Part shown: piece by piece, positions 35,797 through 45,460 of the stretch
Numbering within the stretch: position 1 is the stretch's first letter
How the letters are laid out: each line of letters opens with the position of its first letter
NCBI RefSeq assembly: GCF_900403705.1
Contig: NZ_OUNR01000002.1
Location: forward strand, 1-64,000
Length of the DNA: 64,000 bases
Source: Nitrospira lenta
GTDB lineage: Bacteria > Nitrospirota > Nitrospiria > Nitrospirales > Nitrospiraceae
Reading direction: 5' to 3'
Position numbers and translations under genes: made by a program
The notes under the pieces: model-generated
Databases searched by the model: none
Told to the model about the DNA's origin: nothing
What the model saw: only the letters and a program-made list of their open reading frames with translations

Positions 35797-36478
35797 TGAT
35801 CTCCCAAACCGCCTCAGGGTGAAAAAACGCACTAATCGAAATAAGGAAGTCCTTCGTGGTCAACCCTTCGCACTTCTGGACGACCCTCTACAGAAGCCAT
35901 CTTCATGGAGGGGAAACGACATACGTACTCACAACCGCTGTCTAATGTGTTGAAGAGTACCAAGATTGACGGTGAGTTGTTACCCCTCTTCGGAGGAAAC
36001 CAAGCTTCTCTAAGGGGGGGGGCTACAGGAAACCACTCCCTCGTGCAATAAGACCATACAATTAAACCGTGAGAGCTTGCACCTGGGCTCAACGCCGTAT
36101 CGGGTTACGACTTGATTGTGTATTCCTAGACGATTTTTCCATCTAACCCGTGCCGTCCTCGATACCCTCTATTCAAAGGCCTCCCGCGGTCAGAAACCTG
36201 GCCACGCTCGTCAATAGTCTAAGGGTGTAGACAAGAACATCGCCCCGCGGTCTCCCAATGCTCGAAACCCTTCAAGCCAGAACCTGTTAGCCATCGCCTG
36301 CGTAACCCCATGAAATGACTTAGAAATAACTTGCCGTTTATCCGCTACTCTCCAAATGACTACCGCGCCAACCTCTACTGAGATAACGGCTCAAGAGGCT
36401 CTCCCATCATGCGGTTTACGATAATTTCTCAAGTGCTACATTTAATAGTACTGAGCCTCCACCTGACGTGCAGGAAAC
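35797..36478. other. 682-nt divergent intergenic region
   Basis: Separates the subtilase (minus) from a predicted outer-membrane protein (plus). No gene is recognised. A run of nine G at 36014-36022 lies about 220 nt upstream of the subtilase start. Confidence 0.35.
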
Positions 36479-37717
36479 ATGCGTCTGCCCTGGATTCTTA
36501 TACTCATACTCACGCTCACATTGGTGCCACCTCCCACGCTCGCGCGGGGAGGAGATGGATCGCCGTCAGGGCAAACCCTTGCAAACTGGACCGCGCTGTT
36601 TTCCGAATCAACGCCTCAGACTGATCTCACGCCTACATCCCCTGCGCTCTATCAAACCAGTCTGACATCGACATACTTTGCCCCTCCGCCCACGGTGACC
36701 GCCACGCGACTACAGAATCTGACGCCGGAAACGGAACAACCCCGTACACGCGGATTGCTCTCCTCGATCAACGTACTCAACGGCAGGCTTGTAACGGAAG
36801 CTGAAATGGCACACAGCGAGGGCGGCGCGACCTGGTTACAGAATAAGATTGTCGGTGATACCAGAGATGACGCAGCCGGTCGGATGCTGCGGCTCGGTAT
36901 TACCGGCACGACAGGCTCCGTACGATACGGCGCGCTCTATCGCTCAGCCGGCCAAGCCTTCCTGAATGGGCCAGATCTGGCGGTGCGTGAAGTCTGGGGA
37001 GAATGGAAATCCGGACAGACGACGCTACGGAGCTCCGTTGGGCAGCAATGGAATAATGTGACCGGCGACACGACCCGCATCAGGCTTGGACAAACCTATG
37101 GCCGTCTGGGGCTTGCCTGGAAGAGCCCGGGATTGCCCGAGTTCCTGCTCACCTACTCGAACGCTGGTATTAGCAGTTCCGTGGAACCACTCGGAACAGC
37201 ACCACAACGCAATCATACTCATACCCTTGAAGGGGCATTGGCCTACGCCGGGACAACCTGGAACGCCCGTCTCACCTCTGCGTACATACTGGGGAACGAT
37301 CTGCAACGCGGTGGCGCGGAGAGTACCGTTCGCGTGCAAACGCTTACCGCTGCCATTCGCCCGCTGAACACCCTGACCATCACCCCTACGTTGGGATACC
37401 GGGAAGAAATTCAGGACTGGTCAGGCACGCGAATCGAATCGCCATCCGCTTCTGTGGCGGTGCAATACCGGCACAATCAACGCGTGTGGATAAGTGCCAC
37501 CGGTAACTATGCCAGCACGCACTCCAACGATCGGCTGCTTGAGACGCAACAAGTCGGTGGGAAGGGCATCCTGGCCTGGGACCTTCAACGCTCGCAGGTC
37601 TGGGCAACACTGTTGTCCTTCGAAGCCGGCTATACCCGCCTCACGAACAACCTATCACCGGCAGCCGACGTCAAAGACATCTCCGGCATCATCAAGCTGA
37701 TACTGGCCGCTCACTAA
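36479..37717 (+). CDS. Predicted outer-membrane beta-barrel protein
   Basis: 412 aa; AGGAAAC just before ATG 36479. Signal peptide ILILILTLTLVPPPTLA. After a Thr/Pro-rich linker, the region from ~100 to the end alternates polar and hydrophobic residues in strand-like blocks (MLRLGITGTTGSVRYGALYR, GRLGLAWKSPGLPEFLLTYSN, TWNARLTSAYIL, VAVQYRHNQRVWISATGNY, WATLLSFEAGYTRL). This fits a beta-barrel or a TonB-independent porin-like protein, although the C-terminus (LILAAH) lacks the usual final aromatic. No family assigned. Confidence 0.65.
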   Translation: MRLPWILILILTLTLVPPPTLARGGDGSPSGQTLANWTALFSESTPQTDLTPTSPALYQTSLTSTYFAPPPTVTATRLQNLTPETEQPRTRGLLSSINVLNGRLVTEAEMAHSEGGATWLQNKIVGDTRDDAAGRMLRLGITGTTGSVRYGALYRSAGQAFLNGPDLAVREVWGEWKSGQTTLRSSVGQQWNNVTGDTTRIRLGQTYGRLGLAWKSPGLPEFLLTYSNAGISSSVEPLGTAPQRNHTHTLEGALAYAGTTWNARLTSAYILGNDLQRGGAESTVRVQTLTAAIRPLNTLTITPTLGYREEIQDWSGTRIESPSASVAVQYRHNQRVWISATGNYASTHSNDRLLETQQVGGKGILAWDLQRSQVWATLLSFEAGYTRLTNNLSPAADVKDISGIIKLILAAH

Positions 37718-37877
37718 CCCCCGCACGATCACCTCGGCCTGCCGCACAGAGGAGTGGACCAACCAGACCCCGACCACGTAGAATGCGCGACCGGCCTTCG
37801 TTGACGGATCCGTCTCTGACACGGCAGAGACACCGGCAGGGCTCGGCTACTATTACCGTGACTATAAAGGGGTTGTC

Positions 37878-38969
37878 ATGAGTGTGAAATGTGGAATCGT
37901 CGGGCTGCCCAATGTGGGCAAGTCTACCTTGTTCAATGCACTAACCAAATCGGGTATCGCCGCGGAGAACTATCCGTTCTGCACGATCGAGCCGAATATC
38001 GGCATCGTCGAAGTACCGGATATGCGCATGCAGGCGCTGGCCGACATCGTCACACCGCAGCGCATGCAATATGCGACAACTGAGTTTGTGGATATCGCCG
38101 GGTTGGTGGCCGGCGCCTCGAAGGGTGAAGGATTGGGCAACCAATTTCTGGCCACGATTCGGGAGACCGACGGGATCGTCAACGTTGTGCGCTGCTTCGA
38201 AGACGACAATGTCATCCACGTGTCGGGCAAGGTCGATCCGTTATCTGACATTGGCACGATCGTGACAGAGCTGGCTCTCGCTGACCTCACTACCGTAGAA
38301 AAAGCTCAGGAGAAAAATCTGAAAGCGGTTCGCGCCGGTGAAAAGGACGCCGCCAAGCTGGGCGAGCTGATGGTCCAAGTCGCCGCCTGCCTGAATGAAG
38401 GCAAACCCGCGCGCACGATGACATTGGATCCGGCGCAACGCGCCTTATTGAAGCCGCTCTGCCTGCTCACGATGAAGCCGGTGATGTACGTAGCCAATGT
38501 CTCTGATAAAGGCTTCACGAACAACCCCCTGCTGACCCGCGTGGAGGAATATGCCGCGAAAGAAGGCGCCCCGGTCGTGGCCATTTGCGCCGCGCTGGAA
38601 TCAGAGATCGCCGTGCTCTCGGATGAAGACAAGAAAGAGTTTCTCGCCGACACCGGCATGACTGAGCCAGGCCTTAACCGCCTGATTCGCGCCGCCTACC
38701 AGCTGTTGGGATTGCAGACCTACTTTACGGCTGGCGTAAAAGAAGTTCGCGCCTGGACCATTCATGTCGGCGACACCGCCCCGCAGGCGGCCGGCGTCAT
38801 CCACGGCGACTTTGAAAAAGGGTTTATTCGCGCAGAGGTGATCGGGTACGCCGACTACATCACTTGCAAAGGAGAAGCCGGCGCGAAAGAAAAAGGCAAG
38901 ATGCGGCTGGAAGGCAAAGAGTATATCGTCCAGGACGGCGATGTCATGCACTTCCGGTTCAATGTCTAG
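37878..38969 (+). CDS. ychF: Redox-regulated ATPase/GTPase YchF
   Basis: 363 aa, full length. P-loop GLPNVGKST, the Obg-family [10 protein letters not shown] switch, [20 protein letters not shown], an N-x-S-D motif (ANVSDKG) in place of NKxD (hence ATP preference in this family), and a C-terminal TGS domain (about 278-363: [34 protein letters not shown]). Cytoplasmic ribosome-associated P-loop protein. Followed 8 nt later by a VF530-type gene and then yaeQ, likely co-transcribed. Confidence 0.95.
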   Translation: MSVKCGIVGLPNVGKSTLFNALTKSGIAAENYPFCTIEPNIGIVEVPDMRMQALADIVTPQRMQYATTEFVDIAGLVAGASKGEGLGNQFLATIRETDGIVNVVRCFEDDNVIHVSGKVDPLSDIGTIVTELALADLTTVEKAQEKNLKAVRAGEKDAAKLGELMVQVAACLNEGKPARTMTLDPAQRALLKPLCLLTMKPVMYVANVSDKGFTNNPLLTRVEEYAAKEGAPVVAICAALESEIAVLSDEDKKEFLADTGMTEPGLNRLIRAAYQLLGLQTYFTAGVKEVRAWTIHVGDTAPQAAGVIHGDFEKGFIRAEVIGYADYITCKGEAGAKEKGKMRLEGKEYIVQDGDVMHFRFNV

Positions 38970-38977
38970 CCCTGATC

Positions 38978-39208
38978 ATGGATCAGCCGCCGCCCAAGTC
39001 TCATCCGCGCGACCCACTGCACGGGATCACGCTGGAAACGATCGTCACCCAACTGGTTGAGCGCCACGGGTGGGAAGAATTGGGCCGGCGGCTCCCGGTG
39101 CGCTGCTTTCTCAACAACCCCAGCATCAAATCCAGCCTCACGTTTCTTCGCAAGACCCCCTGGGCACGCGAGCGGCTTGAGCTGATGTACATCGTAGAAC
39201 GGACATGA
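38978..39208 (+). CDS. VF530-type (DUF2132) small DNA-binding protein
   Basis: 76 aa from ATG 38978, 8 nt after ychF. The signature [56 protein letters not shown] is the conserved VF530/DUF2132 core, a family whose members bind DNA non-specifically. Full length. Confidence 0.88.
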   Translation: MDQPPPKSHPRDPLHGITLETIVTQLVERHGWEELGRRLPVRCFLNNPSIKSSLTFLRKTPWARERLELMYIVERT

Positions 39209-39275
39209 CCGACTCATCAATCCAGCAAACCTCGACAGGCTCCTGACCGCCGTTACCAGAAAGTACGCCGACACC

Positions 39276-39824
39276 ATGGCCCCCAACGCCACCATCTTCA
39301 AAGCCACACTGCATATCGCCGACATGGATCGGCACTACTATGAAGATCACGCCCTTACGTTGGCTCGCCATCCGTCCGAAACCGATGAGCGCATGATGGT
39401 AAGACTGCTGGCCTTCGCACGCCACGCACACGACGCCCTCCTGTTCGGCCGCGGCATTGGCACGGAAGACGAACCGGCGCTCTGGCAAAAAGATCTCACC
39501 GGTGCGATCGATCTTTGGATTGAAGTGGGTGAGCCCGATGAAAAGGTCATACGACAGGCCTGCGGTCGTGCAGGCCGGGTTGTCGTCTACTCCTACGGTG
39601 GAAGAGGAGCCGATCGGTGGTGGGAAAAGACCTGCACCGCCCTCTCTCGTTGCACGAATTTGACCGTGATCAACATCCCGCAGGACGAAAGCCGCGCGTT
39701 GGCCCAGCTGGCACAACGGAGCATGGATCTCCATTGCTCCATCCAGGACGGACAGATCTTGATCGGCGATGGCACCATTGCCGTGCAAATCGAGCTCGCC
39801 ACCATGCATCCAACCGTAATCTGA
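39276..39824 (+). CDS. yaeQ: YaeQ family protein
   Basis: 182 aa, full length. Conserved blocks: ATIFKATLHIADMDRHYY, LTLARHPSETDERMMVRLLAFA, GTEDEPALWQKDLTG, WIEVGEPDEKVIRQACGRA, VVYSYGG and DGTIAVQIE. YaeQ has a PD-(D/E)XK nuclease-like fold without established activity. Same strand as ychF and the VF530-like gene. Confidence 0.92.
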   Translation: MAPNATIFKATLHIADMDRHYYEDHALTLARHPSETDERMMVRLLAFARHAHDALLFGRGIGTEDEPALWQKDLTGAIDLWIEVGEPDEKVIRQACGRAGRVVVYSYGGRGADRWWEKTCTALSRCTNLTVINIPQDESRALAQLAQRSMDLHCSIQDGQILIGDGTIAVQIELATMHPTVI

Positions 39825-39986
39825 CCAGCCTGAATAAAATTCCGGTTTGGCTCAAGGTCTCACATCCCTCTCGTCCGCCTCGATCAACTTCTTCCATGTG
39901 CCTCGAAACAGAGGTACGGCCACCCGGCTCTAGGCCCCCGCTACCCAAACCGGTACACTCTCCTCCCAATCTACGGGAGGTCAATC

Positions 39987-40160
39987 ATGAGGGCTAAGGA
40001 GACCGGTCCTTCGTCCAGTAAGCATGAACCACCAGCCAGCTCCCTCTGCACCCACAGCCGCATGGTCGAAGATGAACAGATGCCTGACGGCAATAAATCC
40101 GGCCGCCTGGTCTGCAGGGAATGTGGCGCGGTACTCACCAACACTCCGCCGATCACTTGA
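39987..40160 (+). CDS. Small zinc-ribbon-like protein
   Basis: 57 aa; CGGGAGG 6 nt before ATG 39987. Two candidate zinc half-sites: SLCTHSRMVE and LVCRECGAVLT (CxxH and CxxC). N-terminal 20 residues are disordered. Possibly a single zinc ribbon; no family recognised. The good ribosome site supports a real gene. Confidence 0.6.
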   Translation: MRAKETGPSSSKHEPPASSLCTHSRMVEDEQMPDGNKSGRLVCRECGAVLTNTPPIT

Positions 40161-40244
40161 TAGACAGTGATTCACGGACACTGACTGTTCGCTCCAGAGA
40201 TTTTCTAGGCCACGCATCTCTCGCGTGATAGGCTTTCGTCTATC

Positions 40245-41228
40245 ATGCTCGCTAGGCTCTCCCGGATCGCGCTCTTCCTTCTCCTAGGATGTGCTTTCCC
40301 CAATAACGGTATAGCTGCCACGTCCGCCTACGTTCAAACCACAGAAGGCCTTGATCTCAATCGGGTACAGTTCATAGTCTCCGCACCGCCGGAATTCACT
40401 TCACGGTTATCTCGACAGGCCAGATCCCTCATTGCTAAGGCCGGGCTCCCTCTGCACGATTCAGAAGACCAGGACAGGCCACTCATTGCCACACTCACCC
40501 TGACACTCGATCCGCAACCGTTGGGAAACGACTGCCCGGGACACATCCTCTACACCCCCTCTCTCACACTCACTGAACCAGTTCTCATCTCCAGAAACTC
40601 AGTCATCATGGACAATATCACCTGGCTCGCCCACGCAAGGGCTCAGGTACGGACGTCCGTCACGATCACCGACATCGAGCATGACCTTGAAGAATTCATG
40701 CACCAGTTCATCACAGACTACCGTGCGGCAAACGCCGCATCACGGTCCTCAATACCCAGCTCTCTCTCCACAGTGCCACATCCGGAAGCCTCACATCCTG
40801 CCATTACCCCAACGGCTCCGGAGGCCCTTCACCGCGATTCCACATTGAAAGCCCTACGCATCGATCAGCTTCAGCTCTCCGTATCAGCTGGGCGATTCAG
40901 CCGCGAGCTCACAGCCCAAGCCCTGCAACAATTCAGGAATGCCGGACTGGCCCTCTCTCGCGACCAGCCCCACAATGACCAACTCACACTTGGCGTGGAA
41001 CTGACTCAGCAGTCTCTGGAAGACCACTGCCCAGGGAAAATCCTCTATGAGTCTGGCCTCTACCTTGTCGAACCCATTCAGCTCACACGCAACCCGCGAG
41101 TATCGATCTGGAGCGATACCTGGTTGCGTGAGACAACACAAGTCGTTGCCCCACGTTCACAAGAACAACTCGAGTCCGACCAAGATACCTTACTCCGACA
41201 ATTCATCAATTCCTTGAAAACACACTGA
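40245..41228 (+). CDS. Exported protein with an internal domain duplication
   Basis: 327 aa. Signal peptide ALFLLLGCAFPNNGIAA (a Cys within it leaves lipoprotein status open). Two homologous domains of ~135 residues (about 35-160 and 205-325), each with Phe/Leu strand, SRxLxxQAxxxxxxAGLxL, a CPGxILY motif (NDCPGHILYTPSLTLTEPV and DHCPGKILYESGLYLVEPI), SIW/NIT-xTWL and a final LxxFI. The link is Ser/Pro-rich. No known family recognised. Probably periplasmic or outer-membrane associated. Confidence 0.7.
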   Translation: MLARLSRIALFLLLGCAFPNNGIAATSAYVQTTEGLDLNRVQFIVSAPPEFTSRLSRQARSLIAKAGLPLHDSEDQDRPLIATLTLTLDPQPLGNDCPGHILYTPSLTLTEPVLISRNSVIMDNITWLAHARAQVRTSVTITDIEHDLEEFMHQFITDYRAANAASRSSIPSSLSTVPHPEASHPAITPTAPEALHRDSTLKALRIDQLQLSVSAGRFSRELTAQALQQFRNAGLALSRDQPHNDQLTLGVELTQQSLEDHCPGKILYESGLYLVEPIQLTRNPRVSIWSDTWLRETTQVVAPRSQEQLESDQDTLLRQFINSLKTH

Positions 41229-41341
41229 TCGAGGCGATGTTCCTTCGTTGCTTCCTCAGTAACGAGGATTTACAATTCCAGTCGTCATCTCCTCTATTAG
41301 TTATCGACACACCACCAGACAACCATCATGAAGTTGAAAGA

Positions 41342-41728
41342 ATGAAGGAAAAGAGACGCATTTCCATGGATGGCGAGCCAATCCCCTGGAAGAGTCCATT
41401 TGCAGCGCTGGGAAAGATCGCTCTTCCACCGACCACGGCTAAGCAATCTCCGACTACGCATGCAGAACCCACCCCCAAGAAACACCGCGGACGGGTGGAT
41501 ATCATCAGGCAGACCGCTCATCGAGGGGGGAAGACCGTCACCGTGGTGACAGGTTTTGTTGGAATCAGCCAGGCTGAAAAGGAACAGCTCGCGAAGAGCA
41601 TCCAGACAGCCTGTGGAGCTGGCGGTACAGTCAAAGAGGGACGGATCGAGATTCAGGGTGATCAGCGAGAGCTGATCGCACGCATATTAACAGACGCCGG
41701 ATTTCGGCCGGTGCTTGCCGGAGGATAA
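41342..41728 (+). CDS. SUI1/eIF1-like translation factor (YciH type)
   Basis: 128 aa from ATG 41342 (ATG 41366 is an alternative). The C-terminal ~80 residues are the SUI1 fold: RGGKTVTVVTGFVGISQAEKEQLAKSIQ, CGAGGTVKEGRIEIQGDQRELI, DAGFRPVLAGG. The N-terminus is a basic, Pro-rich extension. YciH-like proteins act on start-site fidelity in bacteria. Follows the duplicated-domain gene on the same strand. Confidence 0.88.
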   Translation: MKEKRRISMDGEPIPWKSPFAALGKIALPPTTAKQSPTTHAEPTPKKHRGRVDIIRQTAHRGGKTVTVVTGFVGISQAEKEQLAKSIQTACGAGGTVKEGRIEIQGDQRELIARILTDAGFRPVLAGG

Positions 41729-41770
41729 ACCGTATCCTCACCTTCCCCCAGAGGAAAACACCCCACGCGT

Positions 41771-42022
41771 TTAGATAGAGGCGCCCACCGTGGGTGAGAC
41801 TCGATCCAGTACATGCTGAGGGAGGAATGCCCTTAGATCCTGCGGCTGTATGACGGACAGCAGCCGTTCAATCCGCTGTTCGTTGCTCCCCCCCATCGGC
41901 ATATCCGCTGCCATCAATGCGTCCATCAATTCTCGCGAAGTGAGCTGATGGAGAAACTTCGGAGCCAATTGATTCAACTGCGCCTGGGGAAAACCCTTTT
42001 GCCCACCTACCTGTGCGTCCAT
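41771..42022 (-). CDS. Small conserved protein with a SAP-like helix pair
   Basis: 83 aa from ATG 42022 with GGGAG 6 nt upstream. The middle, SRELMDALMAADMPMGGSNEQRIERLL, resembles the SAP (helix-extension-helix) motif for DNA binding, in a protein that is otherwise helical. Convergent with the SUI1 gene, 42 nt apart. Function unknown. Confidence 0.6.
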   Translation of the reverse strand: MDAQVGGQKGFPQAQLNQLAPKFLHQLTSRELMDALMAADMPMGGSNEQRIERLLSVIQPQDLRAFLPQHVLDRVSPTVGASI

Positions 42023-42260
42023 GTTCAGCTCCCTTCGTATTGTGTATTACCCATCAATAACCGCCAACAATGAAAGAATACCGAACACCTTGAATTTGCG
42101 CATTCCCCAGTGTGGTTACCTCAAAAGGAGGGTACGGCACCCCTTGCCGGCGCTTTACGGTTCAATCCCCCTGTGCTTTCAACACCTTCTATAGGTAGAC
42201 ATTTCCACCGTGCTTCGGCTATCATCCCCTTCCGCATTTCCTCAGCAAATACAACCAAGT

Positions 42261-42336
42261 GGCGGTGTAGCTCAGTTGGTAGAGCAGCGGACTCATAAGC
42301 CGCGGGTCTCCCGTTCAATCCGGGACACCGCCACCA
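42261..42336 (+). tRNA. tRNA-Met (anticodon CAU), elongator type
   Basis: 76 nt with encoded ACCA end. Acceptor GGCGGTG/CACCGCC, D arm GCTC/GAGC, anticodon loop CTCATAA, T arm TCCCG-TTCAATC-CGGGA. The G1-C72 pair fits elongator Met; tRNA-Ile2 (lysidine-modified CAU) cannot be excluded from sequence alone. The top anticodon-stem pair next to the loop (A31-G39) is mismatched. Confidence 0.9.
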
Positions 42337-42553
42337 ATTTCCCCCATTCCAACTATAAGATTCCCAATAGGTGTACACATTCTGATTACACAGCGAAATC
42401 CCTATGTCTACCATCGCTCAAATAACCCCGTTGCGCAGCCGTCGTACTAAAGAATCAGTGCTGTCTACAGTGAAGCAGAAGCAGTAGGGTTTCACAGAGC
42501 GAAGACTTGGCCTTGAGGATCACGATGTCGCTGGCGAGGAGCATGAGGTTGAA

Positions 42554-42736
42554 GTGATTCTGAACAGGGGGCTGGACAAAACTGAGGTCAGTTGTCCGCA
42601 CTGTTCGTCAGTGGAATGTCGCCGGTCCGTCCGACGTAGCTGGCGAGACTTGTTCTTTCGAATATTTGGCATGTTTCCCTGGCACTGCCATGGGTGCAAG
42701 AAGCGCTTTTATCGGCGGAAACGTTCCCTGATCTAA
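42554..42736 (+). CDS. Small zinc-ribbon protein
   Basis: 60 aa from GTG 42554 (GAGG 5 nt upstream); the same frame stays open upstream to 42489 without another start codon. VSCPHCSSVECRRSVRRSWRD, then FPWHCHGCKKRFYRR: two CxxC pairs flanking a basic stretch, matching small zinc-ribbon proteins of unknown function common in proteobacteria. Stands alone. Confidence 0.6.
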   Translation: MILNRGLDKTEVSCPHCSSVECRRSVRRSWRDLFFRIFGMFPWHCHGCKKRFYRRKRSLI

Positions 42737-42816
42737 TGACCTCGTACTCGATCGGCTCGACACTATGGATACGACTATTCGCTAAGGCGATCTTCACGTG
42801 ATGCCGTGCTGGGTGG

Positions 42817-43828
42817 TCACCCGAGTGTTGCCAGCAAGCCCCCTACCGACTTCTGAATCAATATCACATAGGCGTCGATATCGTAGGCAATAGTGCCCTC
42901 GCCCTCTGCCACGGCACGCACGCGATCTTCAGGCAATGCCGCTTTACTCTGGCAGATCACATAGTGAACGGTCTCTCCCGGCTGCACCGGCACACCACGA
43001 CGCTGAAGCTCTTTTGCCGCAATGCTGGTGTGGGTGGCATGACGATAGTCCTCCGGCACTTGAGTCAACCTCTTTCCGATCACCACTTCGCCAATCGACG
43101 CGCGCCCCTCGCGCAGATAGCGGCAATAGTCCTCCGTTAAGGCCTCGATCTCCGGAATCCGTATCCGCAACTCCGCAATCGTCTGCCGCTGCACCATCTC
43201 TGATTGAAACCGCTTCACAATGAGCGGGGCATCGGATCGCCGCACTTCGAGTCCGCACACCTTCATCCGCCCATTGTCGAACAGTCCAACGAACTGATTG
43301 TGCACCGGCATACGCGGATTGACGCGAGACGGAAGAAAACTGATCCAGCGATACAGGCCTTCGACGACAATCGGCAATTGTGTCTGCGCCCTGATATCGG
43401 CCACCAACCGGTCGTAGGCGTCTCGCCCGGGGCCTCGCTTCTGCAACCAGAGCGAATCGACGATGGCGTGCAGAAAACGAAAGCCCTGGGACTCGGCAAT
43501 CTCTTTGGCTCGCAGCAACACCTCGCGGCTATAGGCCGTGACCGCCTCATGCGATTCAATCCTCTCAACGCGCGCATTCTTGTAGCCGAGAGAGCCGAAC
43601 GATACGACCAATCGCCACTTCAGCGCCGTTTGGCGCTGAAGCGATGCTCTGACGCATCGCTTCAGCGGACGCCATCTTGAGCTGCTGTTTATACTGCGTT
43701 CGTTTGGCAAGAAACGGGGCCAGCATCCGGGGAATCAATCCCTGTGAGATCCGGCAGGTGTGATGGGCGATCTCGGGACTCCAATACCGTTCAGGCAACC
43801 TCCCAGACCTAACCTGCCTCTCGATCAT
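42817..43828 (-). pseudogene. Truncated, frameshifted family-B DNA polymerase (PolB-like)
   Basis: Two minus-strand frames join into the C-terminal ~340 residues of a bacterial family-B polymerase: ERYWSPEIAHHTCRISQGLIPRML then, after a frame change near 43640, RQTALKWRLVVSFGSLGYKN (fingers helix), SREVLLRAKEIAESQGF, FRFLHAIVDSLWLQK (the DSLW palm motif) and the thumb (FQSEMVQRQTIAELRIR). The exonuclease domain and half the palm (over 400 residues) are missing. A perfect 14-bp inverted repeat sits exactly at the frameshift. Non-functional. Confidence 0.75.
43634..43667. repeat. Perfect 14-bp inverted repeat at the polymerase frameshift
   Basis: CGCTGAAGCGATGC, loop TCTGAC, GCATCGCTTCAGCG. 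It replaces the normal linker codons before QRQTALKW and coincides with the change of frame. Confidence 0.6.
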
Positions 43829-44293
43829 TCGGCTCTTCCTCAAGCCTGATAGTCCCCTGGCCCTGCACGTCACTCACACGAATAACACGATCCGCCTGGC
43901 CACGGAGTTGGTCGATGAATCGATGACGTGAAGGCATGACCGCCGGTATCGGAGGACAGAGACACACGAGCACATACCCACGCTGGGCCATCAGACGCAG
44001 ATTCTGCATCATTAGACCAGCCAGCCGTGGACTTCCTGAGATGGTACGGTCTCATCGTAAAACGTTTCAAACAGCCCGGAGACAACGGCGATTCTGGACT
44101 GATACCGCATCAACGCCTCCTCCAGACAATCCGATACCAACCGCTCCATTTGATGACAGGTGAACGCGCGGGCAACGTGAACCAGAGAGAGAATCCTCCG
44201 AGGCGTTTGGCGGTGTGCTCTGGCCAATCGCCCAATCACAAAGAGGTCGAACGTGTTGGCCCCGTCAAGATACACCACCGGCTCTCCAGTCAA
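43809..44293 (-). pseudogene. Frameshifted RecA-like ATPase of the SOS/PolB cassette
   Basis: Minus-strand frames read PVVYLDGANTFDLFVIGRLARAHRQTPRRILSLVHVARAFTCHQME and, after a stop at 44012, MMQNLRLMAQRGYVLVCLCP and DQLRGQADRVIRV. Together they match RecA/RadA-like ATPases that accompany family-B polymerase genes; the Walker region seems to lie in or before 44293. The two parts are out of frame by one or two bases near 44012. It overlaps the polymerase remnant by 20 nt, as in an intact operon. Confidence 0.6.
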
Positions 44294-44481
44294 GGCACAA
44301 TACCAACGGATAACCAGGCAACACCATCACGCTGTGAGCAGTCTGAAAAGGGATCCGGGCATGACGCAACGGCAGGAGCCATTCACTGAGGCATCGGTTC
44401 GTTTCCGACATGTCGGCGGATGATCCAGCCCATCAGGAAACAGCACTAGACTTGATGCAGTCGCCGACATTTCTCTCTCCG

Positions 44482-44664
44482 TTACCCGCAACAGCCCGCG
44501 CTAAACACCTGCCGCTGACGATAGGCATTCCAGCAGGTCGCACAAAGCTCCACCGTCGAATGGGTCGCGACATCGACACAGGCCATGCGCCGGTCGACAA
44601 GCGCACCACAGTCTGCACAGGACCCGCTCACAACACGATCGACATTACGCTCTTGAACGACCAT
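44482..44664 (-). CDS. Small cysteine-rich protein of the SOS cassette
   Basis: 60 aa from ATG 44664, 6 nt after AAGGTGG. Two CxxC pairs (GSCADCGALVD, ELCATCWNAYR) and a third cysteine-bearing end (SAGCCG), consistent with a treble-clef or zinc ribbon. Overlaps the upstream 82-aa gene by 20 nt, so the two are translated together. No named family. Confidence 0.6.
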   Translation of the reverse strand: MVVQERNVDRVVSGSCADCGALVDRRMACVDVATHSTVELCATCWNAYRQRQVFSAGCCG

Positions 44665-44893
44665 GAGACACCACCTTTGTGTTAGGGCGCACGTTGCGAT
44701 TACACACCGTCGACATATATTCCTGTTCAGATCTGCTCCCCACCAGATTGCGCCACAACCGGATCGGCAACGGCGCAACCTTCGTGTGTCCGAGTTCCCA
44801 TTGCACCTCGCGGAGCTGCCCGTTCAGCGAATCAATCGTCCGTTCGAGAGAGACTAACCGCTCCGTCACCAATGTTCGTCCACTTGTCAGCAT
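44645..44893 (-). CDS. Small coiled-coil protein of the SOS cassette
   Basis: 82 aa from ATG 44893, preceded by AAGGAGGAG. N-terminal helix with heptad pattern (LVTERLVSLERTIDSLNGQLREVQWEL), then a basic tail. Lies 20 nt downstream of the LexA-like repressor on the same strand and overlaps the next small gene. Function unknown; position suggests DNA-damage control. Confidence 0.6.
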   Translation of the reverse strand: MLTSGRTLVTERLVSLERTIDSLNGQLREVQWELGHTKVAPLPIRLWRNLVGSRSEQEYMSTVCNRNVRPNTKVVSHGRSRA

Positions 44894-44912
44894 GGTCTCC
44901 TCCTTGGTTGAA

Positions 44913-45458
44913 CTAAATCGCACAATGACGAATGACGCCGATCAATAGCCCTTCGATATGGAAATGATCGTTCGGCCCAACAATGATCGGCTGCATCGCC
45001 GCGTTGGCCGGATGCAGTTCGATGTGCGTCTCTTTCTTGAAGTAGGTTTTGATCGTCGCGTCCTGATTCACCAGGGCAACGACCGTCTGCCCGTTGCGGG
45101 CATGCTCCTGCTTGCGCACGATCACCAGATCACCGGGCAAAATACCGTCCTCTTTCATCGACTCCCCTTTCACACGCAGCGCAAAGGTATCGCCCCCACG
45201 CAACATGCTCGGCGGAACGTCGATCAGATCGGATTGCGGCACGGGTTCAATCGGAGATCCGGCCGCTACGATTCCCGCCATGGGAATTTCCGACCGGCGC
45301 TGAAGCTGCTCTAACGCCACCCGCACCATCCCGGGAATTCGGCGCATCCCGGCTTCATACCGCGCCACCGACACACGGGTTGTGCTCAACGCCTCAGCCA
45401 ATTGCTGCTGCGTCAGCCCCAATCCTTCTCGAATCCGCTTTAGATCGCTCGACTTCAT
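44913..45458 (-). CDS. LexA-like repressor (XRE helix-turn-helix plus S24 self-cleavage domain)
   Basis: 181 aa. N-terminal XRE helix-turn-helix (about 5-50: LTQQQLAEALSTTRVSVARYE) instead of the LexA winged helix. The S24 domain follows with cleavage site A66-G67 (IVAAGSP), catalytic S100 (GESMKEDG) and K137 (DATIKTYF), all intact, so RecA-stimulated self-cleavage is predicted. A perfect palindrome directly upstream is its probable operator. It heads the cassette of two small genes and the decayed RecA-like and PolB genes. Could also be a phage-type repressor. Confidence 0.88.
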   Translation of the reverse strand: MKSSDLKRIREGLGLTQQQLAEALSTTRVSVARYEAGMRRIPGMVRVALEQLQRRSEIPMAGIVAAGSPIEPVPQSDLIDVPPSMLRGGDTFALRVKGESMKEDGILPGDLVIVRKQEHARNGQTVVALVNQDATIKTYFKKETHIELHPANAAMQPIIVGPNDHFHIEGLLIGVIRHCAI

Positions 45459-45460
45459 GA

